18,450 nucleotides of DNA from Baffinella frigidus (taxonomy: Eukaryota > Cryptophyceae > Cryptomonadales > Baffinellaceae): the NCBI GenBank assembly GCA_026770585.1, contig MU646367.1, positions 283,577 through 302,026 on the forward strand, written 5' to 3'. Positions 17,633-18,450 of the stretch are shown here, in pieces. Made by a program: the position numbers and the translations under genes. The notes under the pieces were generated by a model that was given only the letters and a program-made list of their open reading frames with translations, ran no database searches and had not been told where the DNA came from. Numbering within the stretch: the first letter of the stretch is position 1; the number at the start of each line of letters is the position of its first letter.

Positions 17633-17796
17633 GCCTGGCCTTCACAGCCAGCGTGTTCAACCAGAGGCTCGCGGCCGGGCTGGTGCCGGGGGGGCGCAGC
17701 CGTCTGAGCAAGGCGGCCCGCCACCTCTGTGATGAAGGACACACCATGCACCTCCCGCGTGAGCATCCTGCCCGACACCTCCTCCACGCCCTCAAA
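17633..17796 (+). CDS. Possible exon, unidentified protein
   Basis: Bounded by CGCCTCGCAG before and GTGCGC after. The frame reads LAFTASVFNQRLAAGLVPGG, RSRLSKAARHLCDEGHTMHL, PREHPARHLLHALK with high GC at third positions, entering in phase 1. It could be a further exon of the RPxSA gene if that gene splices at TGCG/GTGTCA near 17513. The opposite strand also has a decent frame (17817-17545, HFEGVEEVSGRMLTREVHG), so strand is not settled. Confidence 0.35.
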
Positions 17797-17813
17797 GTGC
17801 GCACGGAGCGACG

Positions 17814-18053
17814 TCATACCACGCCAGAGTGGAGGTGGGGGTTGATCTTTTTAAAACCTTTCTGATAAGGTTCTCCCCTTTTGAAAACCACCGCCTTCAA
17901 GGGGAATTGGCTTTTGGCGACCCCTTCGAAGACTCTGGCGTAATACTTGACCTCGGCAGCATGGTGGCGTCGTTTGAGGGGTTTTCTGGCAAGTGGCTCT
18001 CCGGGGAGTAGCCGCCTGACATCCCGTGTTCTGGTAGAAAAGCTGCCCCTCAA
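17814..18053 (-). CDS. Unidentified small frame, AT-richer than surroundings
   Basis: Minus frame ending AEVKYYARVFEGVAKSQFPL, KAVVFKRGEPYQKGFKKINP, HLHSGVV and TGA at 17816-17814. The C-terminal 47 residues look like real protein (Lys/aromatic-rich), but two other frames are also open and the upstream part is doubtful. Third-position GC is lower than in neighbouring exons, so it may be a fragment of a transposed element or the last exon of another gene. Not recognised. Confidence 0.25.
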   Translation of the reverse strand: MRGSFSTRTRDVRRLLPGEPLARKPLKRRHHAAEVKYYARVFEGVAKSQFPLKAVVFKRGEPYQKGFKKINPHLHSGVV

Positions 18054-18115
18054 GCATCATAGTCGTGCTCCTCCACCACAAACAGTCGGGAGTGCGGATT
18101 CGTGTGGTGGGTCAA

Positions 18116-18249
18116 CCCCTAAAATCTAAAATCTAAAACCATAAACCATGCACCCTTAGCACCAAAACCCAAACCCTAAACTCTCAACCCTAAACCCTAC
18201 CACCTAAACCCTAAACCCTAAACCCTAAACCCTAAACCCTAAACCCTAA
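18116..18249 (+). repeat. Telomere-like CCCTAAA array ending at a 3' splice site
   Basis: Degenerate units at the left become seven or so perfect CCCTAAA copies at 18200-18249. The array stops seven bases before the AG of the acceptor at 18255-18256, so it takes the place of the usual polypyrimidine tract of that intron. Confidence 0.92.
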
Positions 18250-18256
18250 TGTGCAG

Positions 18257-18336
18257 CGCCAGGGTCGAACCCGGAGCTGGCAAAGCTGCAGAAGTACTCG
18301 GACAAGTGTGCCACCCTTGATCGCCGCGCCCTCGAA
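18257..18336 (+). CDS. Single exon of an unidentified plus-strand gene
   Basis: The acceptor AATGTGCAG is followed by a frame entering in phase 1: PGSNPELAKLQKYSDKCATL, DRRALE, then GTCCCC as 5' splice site. The helix-like, charged sequence and codon use favour coding on this strand. The gene continues beyond the window or joins upstream exons I could not connect by phase. Product unknown. Confidence 0.5.
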
Positions 18337-18450
18337 GTCCCCACCACCTCTCTCCCTTCCTCCCTCCTTCCCTCCCTGCCAGCCAGTCTCTCTGCCAGCC
18401 TCCGATCTTCCTCTCTGCCTCCCTGCCTGCTTGCATCAGTGCCTACTGCC
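18337..18450 (+). repeat. CCTCCCT/CCTGCCT pyrimidine-rich low-complexity tract
   Basis: Runs of CTCC, CCTT, CTGC to the window edge; probably intronic sequence following the 5' splice site at 18337. The minus-strand frame through it is Arg/Gly-rich low complexity and is not considered a gene. Confidence 0.6.

Overview
This window looks like nuclear DNA of a GC-rich, intron-rich, single-celled eukaryote, probably an alga or alveolate relative. The grounds are split eukaryotic genes with GT-AG introns, a cytosolic ribosomal P1 gene, an mRNA-cap methyltransferase gene, and many internal arrays of the TTTAGGG/CCCTAAA heptamer (the plant/alveolate/algal telomere type). I see no bacterial operon, no CRISPR array, and no tRNA or rRNA gene. 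Most long open frames are GC-rich shadows, so the calls below rest on exon-by-exon reading (splice signals, phase, codon bias, homology).

Layout. (1) 224-2560 (+): a cysteine-rich, unidentified protein in at least five exons. (2) 3277-9007 (-): a multi-exon relative of CMTR2 (adrift/FtsJ-like cap-2 2'-O-methyltransferase), recognised by length-for-length matches along the Rossmann domain. (3) 9559-12150 (-): six exons carrying a domain like the hnRNP Q/R (SYNCRIP) N-terminal acidic domain. These lie directly upstream of, and in compatible phase with, the CMTR2 exons, so 2 and 3 may be one gene of about 800 codons. (4) 12151-12324: a short head-to-head promoter. (5) 12325-13550 (+): 60S acidic ribosomal protein P1, three exons, 112 aa. 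(6) 13936-15285: four short inverted-repeat elements (MITEs) with TA flanks, with a broken gene fragment between two of them. (7) 15293-16260: decayed copies of another dispersed family. (8) 16377-17530 (+): a predicted 255-aa protein with four RPxSA motifs. (9) 17630-18450: further exon-like pieces, one clear (18257-18336, +).

Telomere-like heptamer arrays occur in eight places. Wherever exons can be read, the arrays fall in introns, often starting within about 60 nt of a 5' splice site. One supplies the sequence just before a 3' splice site.

The likeliest novelties are the CMTR2-like enzyme with a changed active site (catalytic Lys replaced by Gln, altered SAM motif) and its possible fusion to an hnRNP-Q-type domain. 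The intron-limited telomere-like arrays and the compact Tigger-like MITE family come next. All exon boundaries are manual predictions; no transcript data were available.
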